A stretch of DNA of 64,000 bases from Alligator mississippiensis. Its lineage: Eukaryota > Chordata > Crocodylia > Alligatoridae. The notes under the pieces are model-generated. The model ran no database searches. It worked only from the letters and a program-made list of their open reading frames with translations, and was not told where the DNA came from. The position numbers and the translations under genes are program-made. The stretch spans positions 64,928,716 to 64,992,715 of the forward strand of contig NC_081831.1 in NCBI RefSeq assembly GCF_030867095.1, given 5' to 3'. Shown here piece by piece: positions 11,287-23,205 of this stretch (the first letter of the stretch is position 1; every line of letters begins with the position of its first letter).

Positions 11287-12249
11287 ATGCTGCAGCCGGC
11301 CGCCGCCGCGGAGCAGCTGAACGGCTCGGCCGGGCCGCCGCTGCCCACGGGCCCGAGCTCGGCCAACGCGTCGTCGCCGTTGCCGTCGCCGTCGCCGGGG
11401 GGCGGCGTGAGCCCGTGGGACATCGCGCTGTGCGCCACGGGCGCGGCGGCCGCCGGCGAGAACGGGCTGGTGCTGGGCGTGCTGCTGTCGGCGCCGGGGC
11501 CGCGGGCGCCCGCGCTGCTGCTCATCGGCTCGCTGGCGCTGGCCGACCTGCTGGCCGGGCTGGGGCTGGTGCTCAACTTCGCCGTGCGCTACGCGCTGCG
11601 GCCGCCCAGCGAGGCGTGGGCGCTGGGCGCCGCGGGGCTGCTGCTCGGCGCCTTCTCGGCCTCGGCCGGCAGCCTGCTGGCCATCACGCTGGACCGCTAC
11701 CTGTCGCTGCGCCACGCGCTGACCTACCACGCGGAGCGCACGCGGCCGTCCACCTGCGCGCTGCTGCTGCTGCTGTGGCTGGCGTGCGCGGCCGCCGCGC
11801 TGCCCCCGGCGCTGGGCTGGCACTGCCTGCGGCGGCCGGCGGGCTGCAGCGTGCTGCGGCCCGTCACGCGGCCCCACGCGGCGGCGCTGGCGGGCGCCGT
11901 GCTGCTGCTCTACGCGCTCATGCTGCAGCTGTACGCGCGCATGGTGCGCGTGGCGCGGCGGCACGCGCAGCAGATCGCGGTGCAGCGCCGCTGCCTGCCG
12001 CCCGCCCGGCCCCGCGGGCTCTGCGCCGCCGCGCTGGTGCTGGGCGCGCTGGCGCTGTGCTGGCTGCCCTTCGCCGTGTACGCGCTGGTGGCCGACGCCC
12101 GCGCGCCCGCCCTCTACACCTACTGCCTGGCGCTGCCCGCCGCCGCGCACTCGCTGCTCAACCCGCTGCTCTACGCCTTCCGCCACCCCGAGGTGCAGCG
12201 CGCCCTGGGCTCGGCCTGCTGCGCGCCCGCCGCCTCCAGCGACGTGTGA
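11287..12249 (+). CDS. GPR3/6/12-family G-protein-coupled receptor (GPR12-like, possible fourth paralogue)
   Basis: A 320-residue class A GPCR in one coding exon. Known family members are constitutively active, Gs-coupled plasma-membrane receptors that raise cAMP and help hold oocytes in meiotic arrest. Visible landmarks: N-glycosylation sites N12 and N27; SPWDIALC before TM1; GEN (N59) in TM1; SLALADLLAG (D87) in TM2; DRYLS at 136-140 after TM3; ALTYHAERT in the second loop; W164 in TM4; a C180/C187 pair in extracellular loop 2; CWLPF at 258-262 in TM6; NPLLY at 292-296 in TM7; CC at 311-312, a likely palmitoylation site; and a C-terminal SDV as in the family. The ATG at 11287 is the first in-frame ATG and lies 3 bp after a splice acceptor; an upstream GTG extension would be intronic. 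GC at third positions is extreme, and Ala/Leu/Pro replace many family residues. A diverged GPR12 remains the alternative identity. Confidence 0.93.
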   Translation: MLQPAAAAEQLNGSAGPPLPTGPSSANASSPLPSPSPGGGVSPWDIALCATGAAAAGENGLVLGVLLSAPGPRAPALLLIGSLALADLLAGLGLVLNFAVRYALRPPSEAWALGAAGLLLGAFSASAGSLLAITLDRYLSLRHALTYHAERTRPSTCALLLLLWLACAAAALPPALGWHCLRRPAGCSVLRPVTRPHAAALAGAVLLLYALMLQLYARMVRVARRHAQQIAVQRRCLPPARPRGLCAAALVLGALALCWLPFAVYALVADARAPALYTYCLALPAAAHSLLNPLLYAFRHPEVQRALGSACCAPAASSDV

Positions 12250-12274
12250 GCCCGCGGGCAGGGCGGTCACTGCC

Positions 12275-12304
12275 AGGGCAGGGCAGGGCAGGGCAGGGCA
12301 GGGC
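12275..12304 (+). repeat. (GGGCA)n pentanucleotide repeat, 3' side
   Basis: About six tandem copies starting 26 bp after the GPCR stop codon; the same unit and strand as the repeat before the ATG. Confidence 0.9.
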
Positions 12305-12417
12305 GGTGGGGGGGCCCTTCCCATCAGGGCTTGCCCTGCTATGCAATAACAGTGCCCCGGAGGCCGGGGCTGAGGCTGGGGGGAGGGGGGTGTGAAGCCA
12401 AAAGCACAAGGGGAGAT

Positions 12418-12432
12418 GGGGGGGGGGGGGGG
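12418..12432 (+). repeat. Poly-G run
   Basis: Fifteen consecutive G, with further G-runs at about 12370-12390 and 12480-12495; potential G-quadruplex DNA in the GPCR 3' region. Confidence 0.85.
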
Positions 12433-12822
12433 AAGAAGCAGGTTTGGGGCTCAGGCCTGCCTGCTTTTGAAGCCTGAGGGGTGGGGTGGGGGGGTGCCTA
12501 TAGGTTTCTATAGGGGTCGCGAAGCACTTTGAGAGCCTGCAGGCTGAGGCACTTTAGGGCATCGTCCCCCAGCACGCTGTGATTGACTGATTGCAGGGAG
12601 AGGGCAGGGACCTCCTTTCCCAGAGCGGGCTCAGGGCTCCTGGAGCAGAAGGGAAAGCTCCTTTAGGTGGTTTCAAACCCCCCTTCCCCTCTCCCTCTGC
12701 CCTTGCTGGGCCAAGGCAATCCGGGGAAGAGAGTCACAGCTGGGCTGTGCTCTGCACCCCTGGAGCTGAGGACCTGCTTTGCTCACTCCATGGCAGCTGT
12801 GACACTGCCATCCTGGCAGGGG

Positions 12823-12830
12823 TGACGTCA
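12823..12830. promoter_or_regulatory. Second perfect CRE palindrome (TGACGTCA), 3' of the GPCR
   Basis: An exact CREB/ATF site lies about 570 bp beyond the stop codon, within the presumed 3' UTR or immediate downstream DNA. These two were the only full sites I noticed in the window. Confidence 0.4.
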
Positions 12831-13872
12831 GCTTTAACAGTATTACGTTTCTAGGGCACGCAGATGTGTTACAGGGGGTAGGGGGGGCCTAACCCAAAGA
12901 CTGGTACTCGCGGCTAGGTTGGGTGCCCCAAGGGGACCTCATGTAATCATGCGGTTGCTGTTCCTACCACTAGAGAGACTTGCTTCAGCAGAGAAGCTGC
13001 AGCCGCCGCCCCCCCCCGCTTTGTGGTGGCAGTGAGAAAGTGATGAAGTGCCCTTTCCCTTGTGCTTTGTTTGGGCCAAGTGGACCAGTCAGTGCATCCT
13101 TTTGAAAGCACGCTGCCCTTCAGAGCCGTACCCAGGCCGTGCTGGGGGTTCAGCCCACTGCTTCATCAAGGCACTGCATGGAAATTGCTTTTTGGACCCG
13201 AGAGCAAGCAGCTCTCCATGGGAGACGGGTGTTGCAAGGGTGTTGCTCTCCTTTAGAGAAGAAGAGAGACGTCGCACTTGCAAGCAGTAGCTCACCCCTG
13301 CAGGATGAGTGGCAAACCTGCCTTGGGTTTCTGTCTAAAAACGCAGGGGAAGCCCTAACAGAAATGAAACACAGAAAGAACGTAGCTTGTATATACCATA
13401 GTGACATGAAGGACAACATGTTCCTGCTTTATAATACAGTAGTCGATATGAGGTCACTTTGTCCGAATACAGGTGCCACCATATTCCATCTCTGGAACTG
13501 TGCAATGAAGTTCTCTTTCTAGCTCATCAGAAGCTCAGCGCACAAGGCAAAACTGTGAATCTCAAACGTGTGCGTTGGGCTTGGACTTGTTTTCTAGCTC
13601 CTGAAGGCATCCTCTCTTTCCTTTTTTTTTTATGAGCAATCTCCGGCATGCACAGATGTCACTCGATAGTTTTTTTTAAATTCTTTTGTTTCACATTTTG
13701 TCCCTTCGTTTATTATTCTGTTTCTGTGACTGCAGACAATCTCTGGCAGTTCCTAAATGTGAAGACTCAAGGCAGAGTTAATGAAAAAACATTTTGAACT
13801 CATGCTTTTATACAACCTGACCTAGAGGGGCAGGTCTTTATGTTTCTCTGGGCAGCTTATTTTGTATTTTTC

Positions 13873-13878
13873 AATAAA
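13873..13878 (+). terminator. Candidate poly(A) signal AATAAA for the GPCR
   Basis: First canonical AATAAA that I see after the GPCR stop codon. It would imply a 3' UTR of about 1.6 kb, plausible for this receptor family. No transcript evidence. Confidence 0.4.
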
Positions 13879-16800
13879 ATGTAGCATTTCAAAATCAGCT
13901 CCGGGCACACATCTAAATTGAACATTCTGCATTTTTCCTTGATTTCCAGTTGATCCCTGTTATCAAAGACTTTTCCTCCTACAAAGTTAAATTGTGCAAA
14001 TGAAATGTATTCACATGCAGGCAGTCTGTAGATTAGATCTGACACAGGTGTGTTATGATCAAAGCCAAATAATTTTCCTTTGTGGCCCTCAATGTTTGGC
14101 AACAGAAGGGGGAGTATTATTAGATCTGATTAGCTAAAATTAGCAAGTCACTGATTATAAACCAGCCAAATCCAAGATGATAGAAGCATCTCAAATGTTC
14201 ATTACCTGGCCAAATCCGTTCCTTGTGTAGCACCACTGAAGCCTAGGTTAAGATGCTTGTATGAAATAACTTACTATATGAAGTAACTTACTGTACTCTA
14301 TTGATACCATTCATAGGGAAAAAGGCTATTGGAGTCTGGCCCGGAGATGCTACACCAGAACGGTATGTGGCCTGTGCTGCAGTGAATACAAACTGTGATC
14401 ATCTTGTTCTTTCCTTGTGGTTGTCAGTGAGGCTTAAAGGGAGCATTTCATTTTGCAGAGCTTGAGCTGTTTAGAAATGCTTACCAGGCTTTAGAAAGAC
14501 TTTCTAAAGCTCTTTCTTTAAGAAAACCAGCAGAAAACCAATCATTTTCCTTAAACTGTATTTTCTTTTTTTAAAGAAAATTGTTTATTACTTCTCATCA
14601 TTTTCATTAGCTTGCACCTACCACCTCCTCAGCCTCTTTATCAGTAGAAAATGCACAAGGGACAACAATGAGCAGGAGGAAGGGCCTAGAAATGGGAAGA
14701 CCATAAAAACGGAGGAACCATGGGGTTCCTTATGCTGTGGAAACATTTCAAAATGTTTTGACTTGAAAAAACCCTTTATTTTTCATGGGATAAATTAAAT
14801 GAAATTTCAAATGAGAAATGTTGGTCACATTCCAATACTGCACATCAATGTCTATTAAGGAGAGTTAGGTTAATTATTGGAGATAATTACTGAGTTACTG
14901 AAGCTCTTTGCCAGATGACCATTGGCAGCTGTCCTGCTGTCTTTTCAGTCAGAGGGCACTGAATGTCTCACCTGGGGCTGGTTCTCTTCACACTCACACC
15001 AGTGTAAATCAGAAGTATCTTCACTGAAGTCAATAGAGTGGAACATGGAGCAAGAGGAGAGCGAGAACCATAGATATTGGCTTACTAGTACAGTGGGTAC
15101 TTTGCATCATTCTGATTATGCAAAACACCTGCAGACACAGTTTAACTAGCCAGCATGCCAGGTTTATGGCTGCTTTGCGTCAGAAGAATGACACAAAGCA
15201 ATTGGAGCACAGCTGTGAATTTGGCCAATAGTTTTCCATTTTCTGGTATAGAATTTATTGGCAAGCATCCTCCTGTCGGGAAGCTTGTGACAGGCTGGTT
15301 GGAATCCTGGGATATAAAGAAGTCATCCTTGATTCAATTGCTGCTGTCTCAAGAAGTAGAGACCAGTGGCTGTAGAGAGCACGTGAGGACAGATTCTCGG
15401 CTGATGCACATTAGCACAGACCCTTTGACTTTGACAGAGCTATGCTGATTCACACTGCTGCCAATCTGGCTTCCGTGGGAAGGATGGCTCAGTGTTTAGT
15501 TGTAAAGGTTATGTATCCATAAACACATAGAAGCAGCAATCTTCAGACACTTTGCATACCAGAAGGAATAGAAAACAGAAGTCTTTATGGACCAAATCTT
15601 AAGTTTCCATTCATGCCATGTCCAGCAACCCACAGATTCTTGTTTCACTCTTACTTAAACTGCCACCTTTTCTAGACTGAATGAGTTCAGCTTGGCTCAT
15701 TGAAAACTACAGATGACAACATCCCTGATATTTCCCCTGCTGGTTGGTCAGACAGATCTACCAAAGCTCAGTGATGTGTAGGAGCCCACCAAATCAACCA
15801 CCTGCCTGGTGGACAAAGCAGTGCTAGCAAACTTTGCATATGGCTGTGGCTCCCCTATAGTCAAGTGCATCATGGTGCTATTCCCCTTCTCCGCTGCCCC
15901 CAGGGCCACACACTGCCCCCTTCCCTGCATGAGGCTAATATTGCTGTGAGGGGGGCAGAGTTGCTCAGATCAGCATGCACTCCTGTACCACTTTGTCATA
16001 GAGGTCTGTGGGCAGTGTGGCACATGGAGCCGCAGCTCTCTGCTTCCTGAGCACCAGTCTCTTACAAGTTGTGGAGTGCCAAACTCAACACTATCTTGGT
16101 GTGGTGCTTTTGCCTCTTCCTTCAGTGCCTCAAGATGCTGGTTCCACCTAGTTCTTCTCCCCTTTGCCAGTGGAGGCAGGAAGGATTTGGGGTTAACATT
16201 TGATCTTTAGTTCTTTCTCCCTCATTGAAAAGCAAGATGCTCACAGAAAGCAAAAGGCTTTCTGCTGACACTGTTGGGCCAGATCCTCATCTTAGTTACT
16301 CCAAAGTAATTCCAGCAACTTAGAGGGACTCAGGTTAAGCTTATGGAAGTTTAGTTGTGTGGGGAATTGGTCTGAAACAATAGCACAAAGTACAGAGCCC
16401 CACTGAAAGCAAAGCCAGGATTCTTCCAGCACAACCAGAGAAACATGAATCTGCTTTTTACTACTTTTCCACTTCTAGGTGTTTTTGTTTCGGGTTGTTT
16501 TTTTTGCCCCTTTCTTGCCCAATGTCCATTGCATGTGTTAGGCAGCAGTGGATTTGTAGGAAATGCTAATTGAGTTGGTATTTCCTGTTTTGCTGAGGAA
16601 GGAGGAAATGAAGGAGAAGAGAAGAGAAAACATTCCTCAGAAATGCAGTCTCTCTGAAAACTTGGGAAGTGGCTCTACATGGGGAACTGTCAAAAGCCAG
16701 ATTGAGTTACTCCAAGGCTGGACCTCATTCTATGTATTTAACACTTCATTCTTATCTGTGTCTTTTTGACCATTGAAACAGGAGCATTTTTTAAAATTGA

Positions 16801-19800
16801 ATTTATTTGCTACCATTAAAGTTCCTTGTTTACAGTTCAGCTTCATGTAGTCGGTGAAATGATAACTATTGGTTTCACTTCCTGTTTCTAGACAGTTTCA
16901 CCTGACTAGCAGGAAGTTATCCCCTGTGGGTCTGTCAACATGTCGCGTGTCAATTTTTTCATCACCAACTGAAAGTTTTCATTGAGTTGCATTTTTGTAT
17001 TAAGTTATAAGCCCCCCTTTTTATTTTTTACAAAAACCTTATTTTAGGAGAGCTAAATCTGATTGAGAGTGAGTCTTTCATTTCCATAGTTATTTAAATT
17101 GTAGCAATACATGTTATTAACAGTATCCACAATATACTGTTAATTGCCAAGAAAAATGGTATGTTGCCTATAGGACTTTTCCTGCAGTTCTTCTCATGAA
17201 AACCTGGCCTTTTTTCTTGGTGAGGTAGCAGCATTTGAGATTTGCTTAAATGTTCATTTGCATTAGTCTGATAAATAGTCAGTCACCAACTACAAAACAG
17301 CAGGTGGAAATGCCTTTTTTGTTCCTGTAACTCTGGAGGAGAGGGAATTCTACCTGGAAAAGTGAGTTATAGATAGAGAAAAAATCATTCTGGAGAAAGG
17401 CCTGAAACACATAATTGATCTAATACTATCATTTATCTATGGCCTCTGGGATATGTAGGTAACACAGAACTTGCTTATAAAACCACCACTGGGTTTTGCA
17501 AAACAAAATCCTACTGGCAAAATTGTCTGAAACTGCCCATCTCTGTTTGCAACTATTGTAATGCAGAAGAAAGAGGAAATCCAGACAGCAGTCTTGAGAT
17601 CAAGTGAAGCATACTAGCGTGAAACCACATAGGAAAAATCAGACAGGCAATCAGCTATTTTGCCAACAGGAAAGGTTAAGGAGAGTAACAGTTGCCTTTA
17701 GAAATTCTGCTTGATGTCAAGTATAATTGAGTTTGAACAACGGCTTCCCCCTTGCAATCTGTGCATCCTGTGGTGGTCAGGAAGCTGTGTGTCTGACAGG
17801 GCATTACCACATCAATAGTTTCTGTAGTTACAGAGTTTTATGATTCTGTTGTAAGATCAGGTGATGGAAACACCTGGGTCCCCAGCTCTAATCTCAATGC
17901 ACAATGTTTCAGGAGTGATCAGCTCTGTATGCAAATGCAGGTAATTCCTGGCAAAATAAACATGATTAGGTTGAAGCTCCTTGGCCAGCACATAGGGCCT
18001 GCTTCTCCTCTCCTTCAGGAGTTTTACAGTGGTGTCAATCAGTTTGTTTCAGTAGAGTCCCTCCTGATTTATGCTGACATGAAGTCACAATCAGGCTGAC
18101 AGACTAGAGTGCACTGTGGGTAGAAATCGAATCTTAAAACTCTGATGGTTGGTTTCTGGTTTTAGCAACAACTCTGCTATGAGGGAGGGAGGGAGGAGGG
18201 GAGTGAAACAAATACCAATTAAATTTGCTGAAGAACAGAAGGTGCAGCTGGATTTTACAAATGAATTGAGAGAGACGGCCAAATTTCAGATATCCGGGGC
18301 CAGATTCTGCTGGGTTAGTCTGGTGAATGTCTAGAGTAACTCTTCTGAAGCCAGTGGACCAACCATGCTGCATAGGTGAAATCAGAATCTGGCCTGTGGT
18401 ATTTAAAGATGTAGGACAGTTTCTGCCCTCCAGGCCAAGTTTTCTTTTGGAAGCACACGCACAACCCCAACTAAAGGTCAGCGGCTGACAGAGATTCTGC
18501 TTTCAGATATGCACAGGAAGGTCCACTGGAGTTTATGGGAAATGCAGCTATCTGAAGGGAGAATATAGCTGCCAACATCTGGCTGATAGCAAATGTGTTC
18601 TCTTTGTTTGTAAGATGCTCCTGAACCCATCATGTCTTTTGGATTGTCTTTGCATTCATTGACTAGTCATATGCCTGAGTTTGGGTCTTATCCTGCCAAG
18701 TTCTAAGTGACCTCAGACCCCAGTGGCTTCAGGAGGGTGTTGGGGGCACTCAGCTTCTTACAAGAGTTGACATGAGGTCATGGGAGGTTGGAACCTCATC
18801 TGACTGGGTTCTCTAGTCTTGGGCCTGCACCCACTGTGGTCAACAGGAGTGCTGTGAGCGTGTGCAGGCTCAGGCTCCAGGGGTGGAAATCTCCCCAGGG
18901 TGCAGGGCAGGCACAAGGCCTATACACCCCTGGAGAGGGGCCCTCAGCCCTCGTAAGGGTGAATGCCTGAGTTAGCAGTCTATCCCTGTTCAGTAAACCA
19001 TCATACACCTGCTTAAAGTTAAGCCTAGGCTCAAAGAGCCCGGCTGGGCAAGGATGGACACAACTATGTGCCTAAATGCTTTGCTGGGACATAAGTGGTA
19101 TTGAACCCTTGTGCTGAATCTCTGCTCAGGGCAATGTTTGACTCTCCACAATGGTGAAAGCAGTGTAAAAGCAGGCAGCCTGGTAAAGAAACCATCCTTT
19201 CTTACAGCTCTAGAGCACCGTAAAGCCAGCAAAGGTCTCTCTGCAGTCAAGGGACTTGGAGGAGCTTGTGAGATTGGAGGCATCATAGCTTGTTTGCCAT
19301 AAATGCCTCAATTACTCTTCTGGGAAGTAGGAAATAATATGAACAATCAGGACAGCAAATTATTTTTACATAACTGTTTTCATTAACCTTTTAACTTGAA
19401 TGGGCGAGTCGGTCTCAAAGGAAAAATGTATAGTTGTCTTTTAGTTGTGATTAAATCCAGCCCCTGCAACGCACTTTATGAACAAGTGAAAACAAATCAA
19501 TGCTGTTATTGCACTGTATCTCTATTGTGTATAATACTATACATTCATCTGTTAAGAGTAATTTATTTTTATTACTGTAAATAAAAATGTTAAAGTGATT
19601 TGTCAAGAGAATATCAAAACTGAGAAGAAAAAAATCAAAATTAAAATGTTTTAGATCTGGGCTCTTGTCCCAGGTATGTGCCATATTATTCGTGTCTGTG
19701 TTTTTATTCCAGATAAATGAGTCTAGCAAATAGTATATAAAGCCGGGTATTCAAAAGAGCTGTTCAGTGACCTCTGTTAATTAAGCAAGTGGCTGTCAGA

Positions 19801-21126
19801 CATACTGGCCTGATTCTACACCCTTTATTTATGAACAATCCCAATGAGGTCTGTTGGGCTACTTGATGAATAAAGATGGCTTGCACAGGTGCTGAACATT
19901 CCCAACTCATGTTAACATCATCTGGATCAGACCCTATCTGCTCACTATGATGACTTATTTTCTGTCAGTCTGTCTGTCTCCCTCCTTGCCTCTCACCTCC
20001 TTTTGGCATGATCGCTAAAGAGGCAGTGACATACAGCAAACACAACAATATTCCATAATAGCAATCCAAGATAATGGCAGTGTATTTGATCTGAACTTGA
20101 GGGGCTGGGATCATTAATGAAATATATTCTTTCCCTTTCTTTTAAACAACTAAAGGGGATGTGGTGATAAAACTATACTTCCCTCCTAGAAGTGATCCAG
20201 CTGGGTGAATGATCAGATAGGAAAGGCTGGGGTCTTGATAGTGGGTCTAATGAGACTGTACTATTACTGTGTGTGCTGGATCTATTATGGGATAATAGAG
20301 CTTTTCAGCCTCCAGGGCTATCAAACCACTATATTTCATCAGCAGTGAATTCTCATAGGAAAGACAAGACTAAGAGCATGTTAGAGGCCTCTGACAAGGG
20401 CTGATGGATTTAGTGCTATATGTCAATCCCAACAACCCAAATCTTGGGGGGAAAACCAGGCCTACAAGCATTGTTCAGTACAAAGGATATAAGACTTCTG
20501 TAGCTGAGGAGCCTATATCCAGCTCACCACCCTCTTTAGCAGGGAGAGAGATGATATATAACCCATTCTGCAGATCTGTTGCCCAGGTGTGGTCCCCTCC
20601 CTTAGCCTCTAGTCTTTAAATTAACAAGGACTAATCCAAGCCACAGCCTTGGCTTATGCAGGGAGGCTGCCTGTGATAGAATTTTCTCTGCAGCTCTATG
20701 CACAAGCTAACTGCATGTGCCTGGGTTTTATTGTGGTATCAAGGGGACTCTGTTTCCATTATACTTCCATGGAGATAGGCACTGGCTTTGAATTGTTTCA
20801 CCCCTTTTCTTGTTAGTAATCTCACCTAGTCACATAAATGAGAGTCACTTCCTCTGAGGATGCATTTGCTTCCCATGGTACTGTTAAGGTAGCACACAGA
20901 CAGAGTGGTTCAGGTGTCTTCTGACAGCCTGCTTTGGGCTTATACCAAAGTCTGTCCCCAGTTGACCCAGCTGTAAATGAGTACTTGGTCATTCAGCTTG
21001 GGGAATCAAAGGTGGGTAGACATGAGGCTAGGCACATTGCTCTCTTGTGTGCCACTAGCTAAGAAACTGGTGTGCCTTACCCACACTAGCCTTATGGGCT
21101 GTTAGGCTCAGGTGAACTATCTACTA

Positions 21127-21552
21127 GGGCTGTGTGAAACAGCACCATTCTGGCCTTGAGTTTCGAGGTTTCGATGGAACAGCGTTTGGTATCACATTTC
21201 ATGTTGATTTGAAACAGCTGTTCCATTTTGCTTTGTTGAAACAGAGAGGCTTTTTTGACTGTTTCAGGGTTTCACTAGATCAGCCAGGGACAGGGAGTCA
21301 GCCCAGCTGACCGAGGACTCCCTGGCCTCAGCCCAATCTAGTACCAGGGATGGGAAGTCAGCCCAGCTGAACTGACTTCCCATCCCCAGCACTATGGTCA
21401 AAATGTTTAGACTTTTGAAACGTTTAGACTAGCCTTGTTTTGTTTCAAGGCTATTTTGAAGCCCTTTGTTTCATTTTGATTTTGCTGTTTCAACCTCAAA
21501 ATGAGTTGAAACAGTGTCAAAACAAAACGGATGGCAAAATTTCACACAGAAC
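21127..21552. mobile_element. Non-autonomous DNA transposon with self-complementary ends
   Basis: Left end GGGCTGTGTGAAA and right end TTTCACACAGAAC are inverted repeats. The element is flanked by the direct repeat ctacta on both sides. The interior is rich in gaaac/gtttc phrases on both strands, so much of it can fold back. Family not identified. Confidence 0.65.
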
Positions 21553-21738
21553 CTACTATCTACCATCTAACGTGGTTTCATGAACACAATGGTAAAATGC
21601 ATGATTTCAGCTGCAGTGTAGCTAGTGGATTTGATGAACAAATGCCATAAGCAAAGCCAATGCAGGGCAGCTACTCATGCCAGTTCTATTCCTTAGTATT
21701 TATAGTATAGCTATGTCCAGTCAGACCAGGTGCCGGAC

Positions 21739-21980
21739 ATATAGGCATGTGCAAGGCTGCTTCAACGCGCTGTAATTACAGTGCATCACAGCAGGGTAAT
21801 TATCACACTCTGGCAGATTCTAGTGTCACATGTACCAGCATTCCCACACTGAAAAATGGTGGTGTGGGCACTTTAAAGCTCATTGAATGAGTTAAAGCAC
21901 CCCCGCTGCCATTTTTCAGCACAGCTCTCAGAGTCGCTCTAGTTAAAGTGCCCCCCTGAGCAGGTGTATAAATGCCCATA
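21739..21980. mobile_element. Possible MITE-like repeat
   Basis: Left end tataggcatgtgcaa and right end tataaatgcccata are loosely inverted. The interior has paired segments such as aaaaatggtggtg and gctgccatttttc. No clear target duplication. Confidence 0.35.
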
Positions 21981-22867
21981 CAGACGCAGAGAATAAACCT
22001 GCCTCAGGTTTCTTGGGGGACAACAGTTTGCAAAGCAAGAAGGCTTTGTAGACTCTACTCAGCACATGCTGTAGAAGGAACAAGGTTAAGGGGCAGGATT
22101 TAAATGTTAACATTTGCGACCTGTCCCAAGAGCAAGGTGCTGCCAACCTATAGGAGATTCCTAGCAAGGACCATGGAATAAAGAAGAAATTAGCTCTCAC
22201 CAGAGAATCCTTCCAAGATTTTACACTGAGCACAAGCAAGGTTATAGCAGGTCAGAGACAGCGGGATGGCACAAATATGGTCAATAAAACTCAACCTGAC
22301 TCCAAGTGTCCCTTTAAGAAGCTCCCAACAAATGAGGGCACTACTTTCTTGTGAAGAATAATCTTTATGCGACTGGAGGAGACGGCCTGTAGATACTCCA
22401 AGTTTAAAAACTGCCGTAACAAACACTGCCATTACAGTGCACGTACATCTTGAGGAGTTGGGGGCTGGGAAGGATGATGGTTATATGCAGGCATCTGGAA
22501 GAATCGGCCCCCATATGCTACTGCTACGAAGTCTTGTGTTCCAAGCTGGTGGTTTGGTTAACCCTTCATTCATCATTAACCCTTCATTCAAAGTCATTAT
22601 ATCACTAGAACACCCATCTCCATTGGTCAGGAGGACTGACATGCTTGTATACATCTGTGCTGTGGACATATGTGTTCTGCTTTTTTGGAACCCCTTAGGT
22701 GCCCATCAACTTGCTATCTAAGCATAATTTTGCTTGTGTTGAGTTTGCCACTGAAGAGAGGGGAAGGGATGGCATCCAACAAAATGAGAGATCCAAGGAG
22801 GTCAATCAAGAGTGATAAAGAGAGGTTGCAATAGCTAAATCTGCCTTGTTTAGCTAAGTGACAACTA

Positions 22868-23205
22868 AGTGGGGAGATGCTACAAAGTGCAGCCCTGGGG
22901 CATACTTGGACAATCTGGGAGGAAAGTTAATATTCTGGTTGATCAGGAAGAAAAGCAGAACTTGCAAATTGAGCTGCTTTTTGACTCCTGCCTGGGGAAA
23001 GTGGTGCAATTCCCGGTGCGTGAGGAGCTTCAGACTGGAATGGGAAAAGCAGTGGGATAATTGTTCCCAGAACCAATGGAACTGGTGGAGTCTTTTCCAA
23101 CACCAGTTTCTATTGTTCCACCCTATCACGAGAAGCTGGTTGATCTAACTAAGCACTTGAGTGTTTACAATGCATACAATGCAGCCCGGAAAGAAAAGAC
23201 ACAGA
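22868..23205 (+). pseudogene. Unidentified protein-like fragment, possibly a retrocopy or captured exon
   Basis: One frame reads like a real protein over about 110 codons, with segments NILVDQEEKQNLQIELLFDS, GKVVQFPVREELQTGMG, ELVESFPTPVSIVPPYHEK and LVDLTKHLSVYNAYNAARKE. The frame is interrupted once, there is no obvious start, and no poly(A) tail or flanking duplication was seen. I do not recognise the family. It may be a decayed processed copy of a host gene, a mobile-element relic, or chance. Confidence 0.3.

Larger units (their letters stand above)
10870..12400. promoter_or_regulatory. CpG island covering promoter and coding exon of the GPCR
   Basis: CpG density and G+C rise sharply here and fall on both sides to the AT-richer, CpG-poor background. 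The whole coding exon lies within the island. The G+C also removes stop codons in the other frames and produces long false ORFs on both strands. Boundaries are by eye. Confidence 0.85.
12433..21126. other. GPCR 3' region and intergenic DNA
   Basis: Includes the second CRE, the candidate poly(A) signal and G-rich tracts to about 13 kb. Beyond about 13.9 kb it is ordinary AT-rich DNA with diffuse repeats resembling ccattga(a/c)(g/t)tcaatgg near 15000, 16280, 18330 and 19810. No gene seen. Confidence 0.5.

Noticed and set aside
11287-12249. Calling the receptor GPR3 or GPR6 outright
   Set aside because: The neighbouring WASF is WASF3-like, not WASF2 or WASF1, and ALTYHAERT is closer to GPR12. 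Divergence from GPR12 prevents a firm symbol.
10591-12395. Long ORFs overlapping the GPCR: 577 aa on - (10591-12324) and 445 aa on + (11058-12395)
   Set aside because: They are Arg/Ala/Gly/Pro-rich translations of the CpG island in other frames, without family motifs. High G+C removes stop codons.
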